A stretch of DNA of 64,000 nucleotides from JACNLC01 sp964607375. Its GTDB lineage: Bacteria > Fidelibacterota > Marinisomatia > SCGC-AAA003-L08 > JACNLC01. Within the stretch, counting starts at the first letter, position 1; each line of letters begins with the position of its first letter. A program made the position numbers and the translations under genes. Under the pieces are notes generated by a model. That model made no database searches, had not been told where the DNA came from, and worked only from the letters and a program-made list of their open reading frames with translations. The stretch spans positions 3,267 to 67,266 of the forward strand of contig CAZSJY010000001.1 of assembly GCA_964607375.1 (NCBI GenBank), given 5' to 3'. Of the stretch, positions 29,601-38,060 are shown piece after piece.

Positions 29601-30233
29601 AATTTCATCCATAGCTAAAGTTGGAACATCTCCAGATCTATCCAAGTTATATGGATTATTCATGTAAACCCCATCAACATAAAACGCTGTTTCATCGCTG
29701 CGCCCACCCCTAACATGCATATTCTCGTCATCATCTACAACAACACCAGTCTGCATTGATGCTACATTAGTATAGCCTCTAATTGGGAGGTTCTGTATTT
29801 GCTCGCTTTGCACTGCCCTAACTTCGTTTGTAGCACCTCGCTCGAACAGCGGTCTCTTTGCAGTTACTATTATTATATCTCCTTCTATTGTAGATTCTGT
29901 CATCAACAAGTCTAGTTTTGTAGTTATGTCGCTGGTGATTCTAACATTTTTAGTAATGAGTTTAGAATATCCTATATAGCTAGAGGAAACTTCGTAGATT
30001 CCTGGTGGAACTTGTAAAATAGTATATTCTCCATCTACGTCGGTTGCAGCTCCTAAACTCGTTCCAATAATCATGACATTAGCCCCAATGATAGGCAAAT
30101 CTTCTTTGTTGGTAATTTTACCTTTAATTTTACCCAGGTTTCCAGCAAAAGTTGTTGTTGTTATTAGTGGAATGAGAAGAAGATTAATAAAAACTGTATA
30201 ATATATTCTATTTTTTATTAAAGTGTGTTTCAT
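26661..30233 (-). CDS. TonB-dependent outer-membrane receptor with carboxypeptidase-regulatory-like domain
   Basis: A 1190-residue protein with a signal peptide (about 1-30), a CarboxypepD_reg-like beta-sandwich (about 33-115, 'GKIKGKITNKEDLPIIGANV'), a plug domain ('MHVRGGRSDETAFYVDGVYMNNPYN', with 'VRGG' as in SusC-type plugs), and a long beta-barrel ending 'RQIRLGIRIDF' with terminal Phe. It likely imports a bulky substrate using TonB energy, or takes part in surface protein assembly. Substrate is unknown: no SusD, glycosidase or siderophore genes are adjacent. It is the first gene of a four-gene minus-strand run ended by the terminator near 19970. Confidence 0.9.
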   Translation of the reverse strand: MKHTLIKNRIYYTVFINLLLIPLITTTTFAGNLGKIKGKITNKEDLPIIGANVMIIGTSLGAATDVDGEYTILQVPPGIYEVSSSYIGYSKLITKNVRITSDITTKLDLLMTESTIEGDIIIVTAKRPLFERGATNEVRAVQSEQIQNLPIRGYTNVASMQTGVVVDDDENMHVRGGRSDETAFYVDGVYMNNPYNLDRSGDVPTLAMDEISMQIGGFGAEYGDANAGIVNVTTKTGGEEFHFSLEAFSDGFLPNNPTIESDKPLAYSYGENLFSATIGGPVPKLGFIKYFGSYEHKSMLDADPSSGSFAVYTGDISSTGIPITNETFTDENGNNVYDVGESYVDADGNGQYQPYLAVDDSLIQFMYGPKVDNFLYQNTFIGNLLFDLKPFTNLAWKLKLNTSYYNKLATDYYHSRNLFSFYNDASDENEIGLTGELKHRYNINESTTGTSMIKLYGNIPGVEKLFFGLQYSHFTDSYERYDPVLKDGFGRFIYDDGTVSDFEIPFIQIGKEADYFNPTWLYTDSTYSYSENDSTLNTYEFDYWNDNQNYTYIGTIYGDTVWVNPMYSNPGSLPASSIGIANYSVAGYNSGLYEKEFSQHNTFKGNLTWQLGKHELKTGFELRNNTIRYYRIRAAERMASYFNNSPPFSELQDRNGYIDSLGAVVQNQPDDIYDYLQNGSDSWNPIDENGDPYFGEDGIYGTEDDMEIAESLYNSGEFSYSDYWDNYIFQGLKASYAENVGYDITGQKEVDDGLDAARKPVMASWYLQDKFELDDLIMTLGLRYDYINPANKIFNPETGGNTNIVIDDAGSIAGTVYWDDADGDGAQETHEYTASKPTISDSTGLPHRVPADISNLWSPRIGLAFPVTDKTVFHAQYGKYVQQPELNRLFLSYTRFLSNIQQGNYTTSQNPELKPVKTTAYEIGFKQLLTDAISIDATVFYKQMTDYVQIRNISARPTSYALFVNGDYGSVKGLSLSLHTRRLKGMQIDANYTLQYAGGTGSNSGGQYTIAWLGGNYPTFISPLDFDQRHTGNISFDYRTTSQNRFLKNSGINLLFRFGSGLRYTPSKPRSEIFGGSLAYQPTAALNSGTMPSVVNLDLKFEKSFKVANWTFRTYLWIENVLDEQNAIAVYNSTGLPNNDGYLTTQGGESWLNEALGGPEFASQLYESRVANTENYSAPRQIRLGIRIDF

Positions 30234-30360
30234 ACGCTAAACCTTGAATTTGTAGTTAAAAAGAACGCAAAGAATTTCAATATAATCTTTGTTAAAAGTC
30301 AACACTTTTTATGTTTTTTATTGCTTGGTTGTTATAATTGCTGTGTTTTACATTATCTTT

Positions 30361-31959
30361 ATGCTATTACTTTCTTTTCTGTCGCTTGGTTTTGCTATTC
30401 CTAACATTACTATTTCTGAAGTAATGGTCAATCTAGAAGGAAACGACTCTCCAAATGAGTTCGTAGAAATATATAATTGTTCTGATTCAACTATTAACCT
30501 TGCAGGATGGAAAATATCTGATTTAATGTCTGAAGATAATATTATCGGAGAAGAACTTCAAATTCCACCAAGTTGTTATGCTGTAGTTTTTGAAGGGGAT
30601 TATGATGGAGTTTTATATCACAACTTAATTGCTGAAGATGCATATATTCTATTTGTTGACGGACTTACCATTGGAAATAATTTGAATAATACTGCGGACT
30701 CGCTGTTTTTGATTTCAAACTTGGAAGATACTGTTTCTAGCATGGGGTGGAACACAGGAATTCAAGAAGGTTACTCTCTAGAAAAAGTCGTTCTAGATTA
30801 TCCAAACACAGCTCTAAATTGGCGTATCGGTTTGGATTCTCTTGGAACTCCTGGTTTTCAAAATAGTGTTGCTGGGTTTTCTTCTGATGTTAGTATTGAT
30901 TCTGTTTGGAATACACCGCTTTTCCCAAAACCGAATGAAATCACAACCATTTATATTTCTTTGACAAATGTTGGGCTAACTGAAGTGTCTACCAGCTTGT
31001 TTGTTGATGATGAATTCGTAACTTCGGTAAATCTATTTTCACAAGAAAACAATATAATTGAAATGCTAAACCATCAATTTGACCCTGGAGCTTTTTGTTT
31101 TCAATTTCATATTCAGACTGAAGGTGATTATAATCAAACAAATGATTCTCTTGGTCATACAATAAAAGTCGAATACAATTATCACAATGTACTGATTAAT
31201 GAAATTATGTATGACCCACTTTCTGGTGCCCCAGAATGGGTTGAGATAGTTAACATATCTGATGAAGTTATCAACCTAAACGGATGGATGATTTCAGATG
31301 ATGGAATTTATGAAAGTGGACTTTTTAGTATTAACAATATCCAAACGAATGGTTTCGCTGTAATTTCAAAAGACTCTCTTTTGAATAACTCAGTTTTTCA
31401 GCTAGATTTTCCAACACTCAATAACTCTGGTGACGATGTGTATCTTTTCGATCTTACAGGAAAAATGATAGACCATGTTCACTACAGTCCTAATTGGGGT
31501 GGTGGAGATGGATTTTCACTTGAGAGAGTTTCATATTTCCTAGACTCTAACAATCCCGAAAATTGGGGTACATCAGTTTCCGCTGTGGGTGCAACTCCGA
31601 ATGAAGAAAACTCTTTGTTTGTTGAAACTATTCAAGTTGAGGGTTCTATAGTACTTTCACCAAATCCGTTTTCTCCTAATGATGATGGGTTTGAAGATGA
31701 GCTCATAATTGCATATCAATTACCGTTTACATTGGCAGTTATGAAGGCGGATATTTATGATTCGAAAGGACGAAAGGTTGCTTCTCTGAAAAATGGTGAA
31801 CGAGTAGGGATGGAAGGAATTATTCGATGGGATGGCAAAATGTCCACCGGTAAAAAATGTAGGGTTGGTCAATACTTACTTTTACTAGAAGCTACTGGTT
31901 CTTATTCTAGTGAAACATGGAGAGTTGTTGAAAGAATAATTTTAGCAAAAAAACTATAA
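30361..31959 (+). CDS. Secreted lamin-tail-domain protein
   Basis: Two lamin tail domains (LTD) are clear: 'ISEVMVNLEGNDSPNEFVEIYNCSD-TINLAGWKISD' near the N-terminus and 'INEIMYDPLSGAPEWVEIVNISDEVINLNGWMISDD' in the middle, with a beta-sandwich between. The C-terminal ~100 residues ('LSPNPFSPNDDGFEDE', 'ADIYDSKGRKVASL', 'WDGKMSTGKKCRVGQYLLL') are a gliding-motility/CHU-like export tail. LTD proteins in bacteria are often cell-surface or nuclease-associated, but no nuclease domain is present. Start is uncertain: ATG 30361 begins a short hydrophobic leader, while an in-frame TTG at 30289 would lengthen it. Divergent from the TonB receptor. Confidence 0.78.
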   Translation: MLLLSFLSLGFAIPNITISEVMVNLEGNDSPNEFVEIYNCSDSTINLAGWKISDLMSEDNIIGEELQIPPSCYAVVFEGDYDGVLYHNLIAEDAYILFVDGLTIGNNLNNTADSLFLISNLEDTVSSMGWNTGIQEGYSLEKVVLDYPNTALNWRIGLDSLGTPGFQNSVAGFSSDVSIDSVWNTPLFPKPNEITTIYISLTNVGLTEVSTSLFVDDEFVTSVNLFSQENNIIEMLNHQFDPGAFCFQFHIQTEGDYNQTNDSLGHTIKVEYNYHNVLINEIMYDPLSGAPEWVEIVNISDEVINLNGWMISDDGIYESGLFSINNIQTNGFAVISKDSLLNNSVFQLDFPTLNNSGDDVYLFDLTGKMIDHVHYSPNWGGGDGFSLERVSYFLDSNNPENWGTSVSAVGATPNEENSLFVETIQVEGSIVLSPNPFSPNDDGFEDELIIAYQLPFTLAVMKADIYDSKGRKVASLKNGERVGMEGIIRWDGKMSTGKKCRVGQYLLLLEATGSYSSETWRVVERIILAKKL

Positions 31960-31992
31960 AACTCACGTGAGAAATATTTTTTAGGGATTTTT

Positions 31993-33153
31993 TTAGAATG
32001 AAATTCCAGCAGCTATAAATACTTGACTCGTTCGTCTTTCATTGAGAACTTCATTCTCAAATCCTGCAAAAGCTCCATCTTCAAGTTGAGGAAATGTAAA
32101 TGCTGCTCCGATTGTTGCATCCACAATCAATACTCGTCCACTCAATCCGATAGTTACAGATGTATGTGATAATTGTGAGTTTGGAACGAAAGCATTGTTT
32201 TCGTTCAACAAAAATTCATTGCCTTCCCAATCTGTTATTGCGGAGTGTTTAACTCCTATTCTGAAAGTGCCGTGAGCTAACCATCCCAAACGAAGAAATT
32301 CTGCTTCTAATCCAATATGAACATTGTTGTAAGATAGATCATCTTCTATATTTTCTAAATCACCAGGGTTTTCGAATGAACTGATTTCAAAAGTTGGAAT
32401 GATATCGCCAATCAGATATTTGATGATAGGAATATTTGGAATTCGCAGTGCAGTGCCGATGCGAAATTTAGTTGGTACAGCAAACTGAGTTGAGTGTGTT
32501 TCTATCTCGTCGTTGGGATAATTGAAATCAATTGTCAGCTTTGAAGCAAGCACGTCTTGCATCACCAAACCTAACGACAACAATTTTCCTCTATACAATA
32601 AGCCAAGGTTTATACCTCCTCCAACTCCTCTACCAGTTGAATAGATAGTAGTTTCTTCTAAGCCAATTCTCGACTCTTTGTATTTAGGAAACGCAAGCTT
32701 TATGCTGGTTCCAATTGAAAGTTTTTTGCCAAACTTTTTAGATAATCCAAATGAAAAAAGGGGCAGATTTTTCTCGTTTATATTGTTTTCTATAATAGTA
32801 GTAGTGTGGTCGAGGAAAAACCCCAAACTCTTATTTTTGGATGTCACCGCAACTACGCCTCTTACTTTGATTGTCTGTTCTCTTACAATATGAATTTTAG
32901 TTGTATCTTCTGGGTGTACAATTGCTCCAAGATATCCTGTAAAACCACCTTCTTGAAATGATAATCCAGCAGGATTATACATTAATGCATTTTCATCATC
33001 TGAAATTGCTGTGAATGCACCTCCTAACAAAGCAGGTCTAACTCCATTTACAAAATACCCTCTATCCCAAAATATTTTAGTAACCTCTGTTTGAGAAAAT
33101 ACTATGGAAAATAATGCAAATAACAACACCATATAAAACATTAACTTTTTCAT
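31993..33153 (-). CDS. PorV-like outer-membrane beta-barrel protein
   Basis: About 386 residues with a signal peptide (KKLMFYMVLLFALFSIVFS) and the barrel signature 'RPALLGGAFTAISDDENALMYNPAGLSF', typical of PorV/PorQ-type and UPF0164-like proteins. It ends 'SQVFIAAGISF' with a terminal Phe for BAM-dependent insertion. ATG at 33153 is chosen because AAGGA lies seven bases upstream; an in-frame ATG at 33168 lacks this. Convergent with the lamin-tail gene. It is a second, diverged relative of the gene at 22359-23498. Confidence 0.8.
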   Translation of the reverse strand: MKKLMFYMVLLFALFSIVFSQTEVTKIFWDRGYFVNGVRPALLGGAFTAISDDENALMYNPAGLSFQEGGFTGYLGAIVHPEDTTKIHIVREQTIKVRGVVAVTSKNKSLGFFLDHTTTIIENNINEKNLPLFSFGLSKKFGKKLSIGTSIKLAFPKYKESRIGLEETTIYSTGRGVGGGINLGLLYRGKLLSLGLVMQDVLASKLTIDFNYPNDEIETHSTQFAVPTKFRIGTALRIPNIPIIKYLIGDIIPTFEISSFENPGDLENIEDDLSYNNVHIGLEAEFLRLGWLAHGTFRIGVKHSAITDWEGNEFLLNENNAFVPNSQLSHTSVTIGLSGRVLIVDATIGAAFTFPQLEDGAFAGFENEVLNERRTSQVFIAAGISF

Positions 33154-33237
33154 TCTAATTCCTTCCATTAAACAAAATTTGTGGAATTTAACACTTTTTT
33201 CTCCATTAATCTAACTGTTTTTACTTAATCTACTAAT

Positions 33238-34176
33238 ATGGTTTTCGATAAAATTAAGGTGATTGAACAATTTCCGTGGTTAAATGAACATAATCTGCGC
33301 TTCATAATTTCAGCTGATTACGACGGATTATTGTGTGCTTCTTTTCTACACCATCACTTGGGATGGAAGTTGGAAGGATTCTACGATCTGCAAAATTTAT
33401 GGATTTCAAAAAATGGAATCCAAAATCGGAAAGATATTGTTTGGGTGGATCTAAACATTCTTCCTAAACAAGGGCGTGCTATTGGTGGGCATATTGTTTC
33501 TGTGGACGGTGAAATACCAAAAGGATTCGGTTCGTCTTGCAATCCAAATATTTTAGCTGGTTTGACCATAAAAGATTTTATTAAAAAATACCCATTTTCT
33601 ACAATTATATTTTTGTTGTGGTTACATAATATCAAAATTGAGAATACCTTATTAACCCGTTTGTTGGTTTTACATTCAGATTCAGTTTGGCTAAAAGTGC
33701 AAAATTTCCCAGACAATGTTAAGGTTTGGAAAAAACGAATGCCTGATTTTCAATGGGATTTGCTCTTAAAAAATGTTCATACAAAAACTTTTGAGAAAAG
33801 AATTGACCAAATCCTTTACCCAGAACTTAAAGAAATTGGAGCAATTTCCCAATACAGCAAACTCACAAGTAAACACCTAAATATCAAAAGTCGTCAATTT
33901 CAGTTTAATCCAGATTGGGACGATGATGTCGTGCTGAAATTATTGCATCTTTTTGGAAATACGCTGAAATGGACGCCACCAGCTTTGCCATCTATTTCAA
34001 AACGAATTGAAGGAAGTCGTAACAAAGTGTCCGTTGCTAATGTAAACAAGCTTGGGCTTAACGCTTTTCTGAAACAAAACAGAGTATTTTCGTATGCTAT
34101 TCCTTCGCCAAAAGTTTTCAATTTCACAACATTCGGATTAGTTAACAAATCTCCAATGACCAATGAAAAATTGTAA
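33238..34176 (+). CDS. Unrecognised protein with DHH-phosphoesterase-like N-terminal pattern
   Basis: I do not firmly recognise this 312-residue protein. Its N-terminus has S-A-D27-x-D29-G30 after a hydrophobic strand, then 'VWVD71LNI' and 'GGH85' at spacings reminiscent of motifs I-III of the DHH/RecJ-like phosphoesterase superfamily, but the DHH triplet itself is missing. The rest is mixed alpha/beta with many Lys, Phe and Trp. There is no signal peptide or membrane segment. The stop is immediately followed by the pabB ATG, so it heads an operon with pabB, dCMP deaminase and a membrane protein. Confidence 0.6.
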   Translation: MVFDKIKVIEQFPWLNEHNLRFIISADYDGLLCASFLHHHLGWKLEGFYDLQNLWISKNGIQNRKDIVWVDLNILPKQGRAIGGHIVSVDGEIPKGFGSSCNPNILAGLTIKDFIKKYPFSTIIFLLWLHNIKIENTLLTRLLVLHSDSVWLKVQNFPDNVKVWKKRMPDFQWDLLLKNVHTKTFEKRIDQILYPELKEIGAISQYSKLTSKHLNIKSRQFQFNPDWDDDVVLKLLHLFGNTLKWTPPALPSISKRIEGSRNKVSVANVNKLGLNAFLKQNRVFSYAIPSPKVFNFTTFGLVNKSPMTNEKL

Positions 34177-35406
34177 ATGACAGAAATACAATCACTTATT
34201 AAACAATTCGGGAAACCTGATGCTCTCATTGACCAATGGGAGAAAACCTCAGAAAGTTATGCAATATGGGGGTTTGATGAGATTATAGAATATTCTGCGG
34301 AAGGTTGTTTGTTAAATGGGAAATCAATAGAAGAAAACCCTCTACATGTATTGCAAGAAACTGTCAATCGTTGGAAAAAGTATTCTGATACCATATCTGC
34401 ATTAGGGTACATATCTTATGATTTTAAGGATTTTCTGTTTCCTCACAGGAATTTCAAGAAACAAAAAACTAATATACCCTTGTTTTGGTTTGGAAAACCA
34501 TCTAAAATTGAAGCATATAAAATTGAGAACTCCTTCACAAAAAGTGATTTATGCGTTTCTCTATCACAAATTCAAGATATCCCAGATTTATCAACTTATG
34601 TAACTGATATCCAAACCATAAAAGATTACTTGAAAGCAGGTGATGCTTACCAAATAAATTATACGCATTCTAAGAAATTTAAACTAAACGGACATTCGTT
34701 TGACTTATATTTAAAGTTACGCAAATTTGCGAAACCGAGCTTTGGGTATTTTTTAAATCTTAAAAATTATCAGATAATTTCTTTATCTCCAGAAAGATTT
34801 GTCAGAAGACAGGGTAGTAAAATTGATACTTTTCCAATAAAAGGTACTCGACCTCGTTCAGAAAATCCTGTAAAAGACAAACAACTCTCTGATGAACTTT
34901 TTAATAGCAAAAAAGATCGTGCTGAACATTTAATGATTGTAGATTTATTGCGGAATGATATTGGAAAAATTTGCAAATTTGGTACTGTTAAAATTGATAA
35001 ACTTTACAATATTGAATCTTTTGAAACCGTTCACCATATGGTCACTCGGGTTTATGGAGATTTGAAGACAGATGTTAAAGAAACAGATATTTTCAACGCG
35101 ATGTTTCCCGGTGGCTCGATAACTGGGGCGCCAAAAGAACGAGCGTTGGAAATTATTGACGAATTAGAAAATAGAACTCGAGGTATTTATACCGGCTCAA
35201 TTGGGTTTATCAAACCAAATGGTGATTTAGATTTTAACATTGCAATTCGTACTATGACGGTAGAAAATAACATAGGAACTTATGGAGTTGGTGGCGGAAT
35301 CGTTTGGGACTCACAGCCCTTAGAAGAATGGAAAGAAGCCCATCAAAAAGGGGCTATATTGAAAAAAAATATCAATCTAATAATGGAAAAGTTATATGAA
35401 ACATGA
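34177..35406 (+). CDS. pabB: Aminodeoxychorismate synthase component I
   Basis: It converts chorismate and ammonia to aminodeoxychorismate on the route to p-aminobenzoate and folate. The 409-residue protein has the chorismate-binding core: 'IKDYLKAGDAYQINYTH', 'SLSPERFVRR', 'PIKGTRPR', 'MFPGGSITGAPKERALEII' and 'YGVGGGIVWDSQPLEEW'. The 'PIKGT' motif is typical of PabB rather than TrpE. No pabA or pabC lies alongside. Its end overlaps the dCMP deaminase start by 11 bases. Confidence 0.9.
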   Translation: MTEIQSLIKQFGKPDALIDQWEKTSESYAIWGFDEIIEYSAEGCLLNGKSIEENPLHVLQETVNRWKKYSDTISALGYISYDFKDFLFPHRNFKKQKTNIPLFWFGKPSKIEAYKIENSFTKSDLCVSLSQIQDIPDLSTYVTDIQTIKDYLKAGDAYQINYTHSKKFKLNGHSFDLYLKLRKFAKPSFGYFLNLKNYQIISLSPERFVRRQGSKIDTFPIKGTRPRSENPVKDKQLSDELFNSKKDRAEHLMIVDLLRNDIGKICKFGTVKIDKLYNIESFETVHHMVTRVYGDLKTDVKETDIFNAMFPGGSITGAPKERALEIIDELENRTRGIYTGSIGFIKPNGDLDFNIAIRTMTVENNIGTYGVGGGIVWDSQPLEEWKEAHQKGAILKKNINLIMEKLYET

Positions 35407-35836
35407 AAGTAATAATCCAAGAGTACCTTGGGAAGAATATTTTATGAATATCGCTAAAGAAATCGCTACACGAGCGACTTGTGATAGAAATCATGTTGGG
35501 GCTGTAATTGTAAGAGATAAAAATATTTTATCTACAGGATATAATGGAAGTATTAGTGGGCTTCCTCATTGCGATGAAAATGGGCACGAAATGGAAAATG
35601 GGCATTGTGTGAGAACAATTCACGCAGAGGCTAATGCAATTGTCCAAGCAGCTCGTAATGGTGTTGGAATTGATGGTGCAGAAATTTATATTACTGCATC
35701 TCCCTGCTATAATTGTTTCAAAATGATTGCCAATGCCGGGATAAAAAAAATTTATTATGGTAAGTTTTATCGCGATGAACGAATTAAAAAACACGCCAAA
35801 GAAATTGGAATAACACTAGTTCACTTAAATAAATAA
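35396..35836 (+). CDS. dCMP deaminase (cytidine/deoxycytidylate deaminase family)
   Basis: It deaminates dCMP to dUMP, feeding thymidylate synthesis. Catalytic zinc ligands are H76-A-E78 and C104-x2-C107 ('SPCYNC'). Extra C59, H64, H70 and C71 between the strands resemble the second structural zinc site of ComEB/dCMP deaminases. Length of 146 residues is normal. The gene starts inside the end of pabB; folate and dTMP metabolism are biochemically linked, so this pairing makes sense. Confidence 0.9.
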   Translation: MKHESNNPRVPWEEYFMNIAKEIATRATCDRNHVGAVIVRDKNILSTGYNGSISGLPHCDENGHEMENGHCVRTIHAEANAIVQAARNGVGIDGAEIYITASPCYNCFKMIANAGIKKIYYGKFYRDERIKKHAKEIGITLVHLNK

Positions 35837-35845
35837 GGAAATGTT

Positions 35846-36640
35846 ATGTTAAAAAACTCAGCAATTTTATGGATTATAGCAATTATTTTTACATTATCCT
35901 TTGTGATTTATCAGAAAAAAACCGGTCCAACCTATCCGGTTAAAGGAACTAAAACAATAAATGGCTATGAATGTACATTTAAATTGATTCGTAGTGAAGA
36001 TGTTGGGGTGGATGTACCCGTTGTTGTTTCTGTGCAGGATTCTTCAATAACTGGATACTTCAGACATAAACGATTTAGAAGCCACGACAACTGGTCTAGT
36101 ATTCCTATGGTTTGGGAAAATGGTAGCCTTGTTGGTAAACTTCCAGCTTTAAGTGAGCTTGCTGGAAAACGAATATATGAAGTTTATATCAATAATACTT
36201 CATTAACTGAAGTACCTGTAATTATTCGTTTTAAAGGGCATGTCCCTCGGACGATTTTGTATCCACACATCTTATTTATGGTTATTGCAATGTTATTATC
36301 AACTCGCACAGGACTTGAAGCTTTGTTTAGAAATATAAGTACCTACAAAATGGCGTATGTCACTACCGTTTCTTTGTTTGTGGGGGGAATTATTCTTGGT
36401 CCAATTGTCCAGAAATTTGCATTTGACGCATATTGGACGGGTTGGCCATGGGGTCACGATTTAACTGACAATAAAACCATCGTCGCAATGATTATGTGGT
36501 TTATTGCCTTTTTTCGATTGAGAAGTAGACCAAGTAGTCGTTGGGTAGTATTAACAGCTACTTTAGTTTTAATAGCAGTTTATTTAGTTCCACACAGTGC
36601 ATTAGGTTCAGAATTTGACTATACAGCTGTTTCTCAATAA
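35846..36640 (+). CDS. Integral membrane protein of unknown function
   Basis: A 264-residue protein with an N-terminal transmembrane anchor (about 7-22), an extracytoplasmic beta-rich domain (about 30-130) with no motif I can name, and then about four membrane helices (about 138-155, 167-187, 208-222, 232-248). Between them is a 'YWTGWPWGHDLTDNKT' loop, which is aromatic and charged and may be functional. The start lies nine bases after the deaminase stop, with AAGGAAA before the ATG. Similar proteins are known to me only as hypothetical. Confidence 0.72.
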   Translation: MLKNSAILWIIAIIFTLSFVIYQKKTGPTYPVKGTKTINGYECTFKLIRSEDVGVDVPVVVSVQDSSITGYFRHKRFRSHDNWSSIPMVWENGSLVGKLPALSELAGKRIYEVYINNTSLTEVPVIIRFKGHVPRTILYPHILFMVIAMLLSTRTGLEALFRNISTYKMAYVTTVSLFVGGIILGPIVQKFAFDAYWTGWPWGHDLTDNKTIVAMIMWFIAFFRLRSRPSSRWVVLTATLVLIAVYLVPHSALGSEFDYTAVSQ

Positions 36641-36736
36641 ATGTTAGAACTAATTTCTAAAGCAATTGAGAGAAACAAATTAATCCTATCATTTAGTTTG
36701 GTATTGAGATTCATATTCATTTAAATTATATGCGAC

Positions 36737-36749
36737 TAATATAGTATTA
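36737..36749. promoter_or_regulatory. Small inverted repeat upstream of the DUF438 gene
   Basis: TAATATAGTATTA (5-bp arms, 3-base centre) lies 55 bases before the start of the DUF438/hemerythrin gene in a 164-base gap that otherwise holds no gene. AT-rich sequence makes chance occurrence likely. It shares only a TAATAT core with the palindrome near 4663. Confidence 0.2.
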
Positions 36750-36804
36750 ATTCTGTAGCTTCATAAAGCCAACTTCATCAAAATAAATTATACACGGAGA
36801 ATAA

Positions 36805-38043
36805 ATGAGCGAAATTATTGACAACCAAAAACAACAACGAGTTAATATTATGAAGGATTTAGTAAGAAAACTTCATGATGGTGAGGATTCTGAAAAAGTA
36901 AAATCACAGTTAGAGGATCTGCTTGATAAGGCAGACTATTCTGATGTTTTTGCTATGGAAATCCAATTGATTGAAGAAGGAATACCACAAGAGAATATCC
37001 AAAAACTTTGCGATACACACACTGATGTTCTAAAATCACATTTAGATGCTCAGGAAATTCCCCAAACTATTCCTGGGCACCCTGTGCATACCTTTTTTCA
37101 AGAAAATATTGCTATAAATGAAAAAACGGGATTGGTTAAATTGCTCATAAAAGATATTGAAAATTCTTCTGAAAGAGATGCTCTTCCTAAAATGAGGGAA
37201 ATCCAACAACACCTAAATGATTTAATGGATGTTGATAAACACTATCGTAGAAAGGAAAATCTACTCTTTCCTTATTTTGAAAAAAACAGAAAACCTGGAC
37301 CTCCCGCTGTTATGTGGGGTAAGGATGACGAAGTGCGGAATCTACTAAAAACGACAATCTCTGGATTACAACAAATTGATGAAATAACTAAATCAGAAGC
37401 AATGCCTTTTAATGAAATGGCTGTCTTACCAGCAGTAATTGCTTTAGAAGAAATGGTGTATAAAGAAAATAAAATAATGTTTCCGATTGCGCTTGATATG
37501 TTATCAGAATCTGAATGGTATCAAATTTATGTACAATCTGAAGAAATTGGATTTTGTTTGTATGTTCCAGAATTTATCTGGACTCCATCAGAAGATGTTG
37601 ATATTGAGGAGATAAAATTAAAGAACATCGACGGAATAGTTCAAATGCCAACTGGTTCATTTTCTGTTGAAGAATTAATCTCAATGTTTTGTGCCTTTCC
37701 TTTTGATATTACTTATGTAGATAAAAATGACGATGTGCGATTTTTCAGCAATAGTCCAGACAGAGTCTTCGATAGAAATAGAGCTATTTTGGGCAGAAAA
37801 GTTCAATATTGCCACCCACCTTCAAGTGTTCATATTGTTAATCAAATCTTAGATGACTTTAAATCAGGAAAACAAAAGCGAGCAAGATTTTGGATTCAAA
37901 TGGGACAAAAATTGATTTATATTGTTTACTATGCCATAAGAGACGCTGAAGGCAATTATAGCGGGACACTTGAAGTAACCCAGGATGTTACAGAAATCAA
38001 GGAATTAAAGGGTGAACAACGATTGTTGAGTTATGATACATAA
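36805..38043 (+). CDS. DUF438-hemerythrin-PAS protein
   Basis: A 412-residue cytoplasmic protein with three parts. The N-terminal DUF438 is about 15-85. A hemerythrin HHE region (about 90-255) includes 'DKHYRRKENLLFP', 'GPPAVMWGKDDEVR' and 'YKENKIMFPIAL'. A C-terminal PAS domain (about 290-405, 'DITYVDKNDDVRFFSNSPDRVFDRNRAILGRKVQYCHPP') completes it. It probably senses oxygen, NO or redox state through di-iron and PAS sites, but no output kinase or DNA-binding domain is attached. It is followed 17 bases later by a DUF1858/DUF2249 protein, a common genomic pairing. Paralogous in its middle to the gene at 5236-5835. Confidence 0.9.
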   Translation: MSEIIDNQKQQRVNIMKDLVRKLHDGEDSEKVKSQLEDLLDKADYSDVFAMEIQLIEEGIPQENIQKLCDTHTDVLKSHLDAQEIPQTIPGHPVHTFFQENIAINEKTGLVKLLIKDIENSSERDALPKMREIQQHLNDLMDVDKHYRRKENLLFPYFEKNRKPGPPAVMWGKDDEVRNLLKTTISGLQQIDEITKSEAMPFNEMAVLPAVIALEEMVYKENKIMFPIALDMLSESEWYQIYVQSEEIGFCLYVPEFIWTPSEDVDIEEIKLKNIDGIVQMPTGSFSVEELISMFCAFPFDITYVDKNDDVRFFSNSPDRVFDRNRAILGRKVQYCHPPSSVHIVNQILDDFKSGKQKRARFWIQMGQKLIYIVYYAIRDAEGNYSGTLEVTQDVTEIKELKGEQRLLSYDT

Positions 38044-38060
38044 ATGGAAACGGGGTAATA

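Noticed and set aside
30289..30360. Upstream extension of the lamin-tail protein from a TTG start.
   Set aside because: It would give an over-long hydrophobic leader and take up most of the divergent promoter region; ATG 30361 is preferred, but this is not settled.
31961..31972. ACTCACGTGAG, a partial match to the parS core (TCACGTGA) between the lamin-tail and PorV-like genes.
   Set aside because: Only the inner eight bases agree; the outer arms needed for ParB binding (TGTT/AACA) are absent. The stem is too short for a terminator.
36641..36724. A 27-codon open frame (MLELISKAIERNK...) directly after the membrane protein stop.
   Set aside because: It is short, has no ribosome site of note, and no recognisable product; probably chance in AT-rich DNA.
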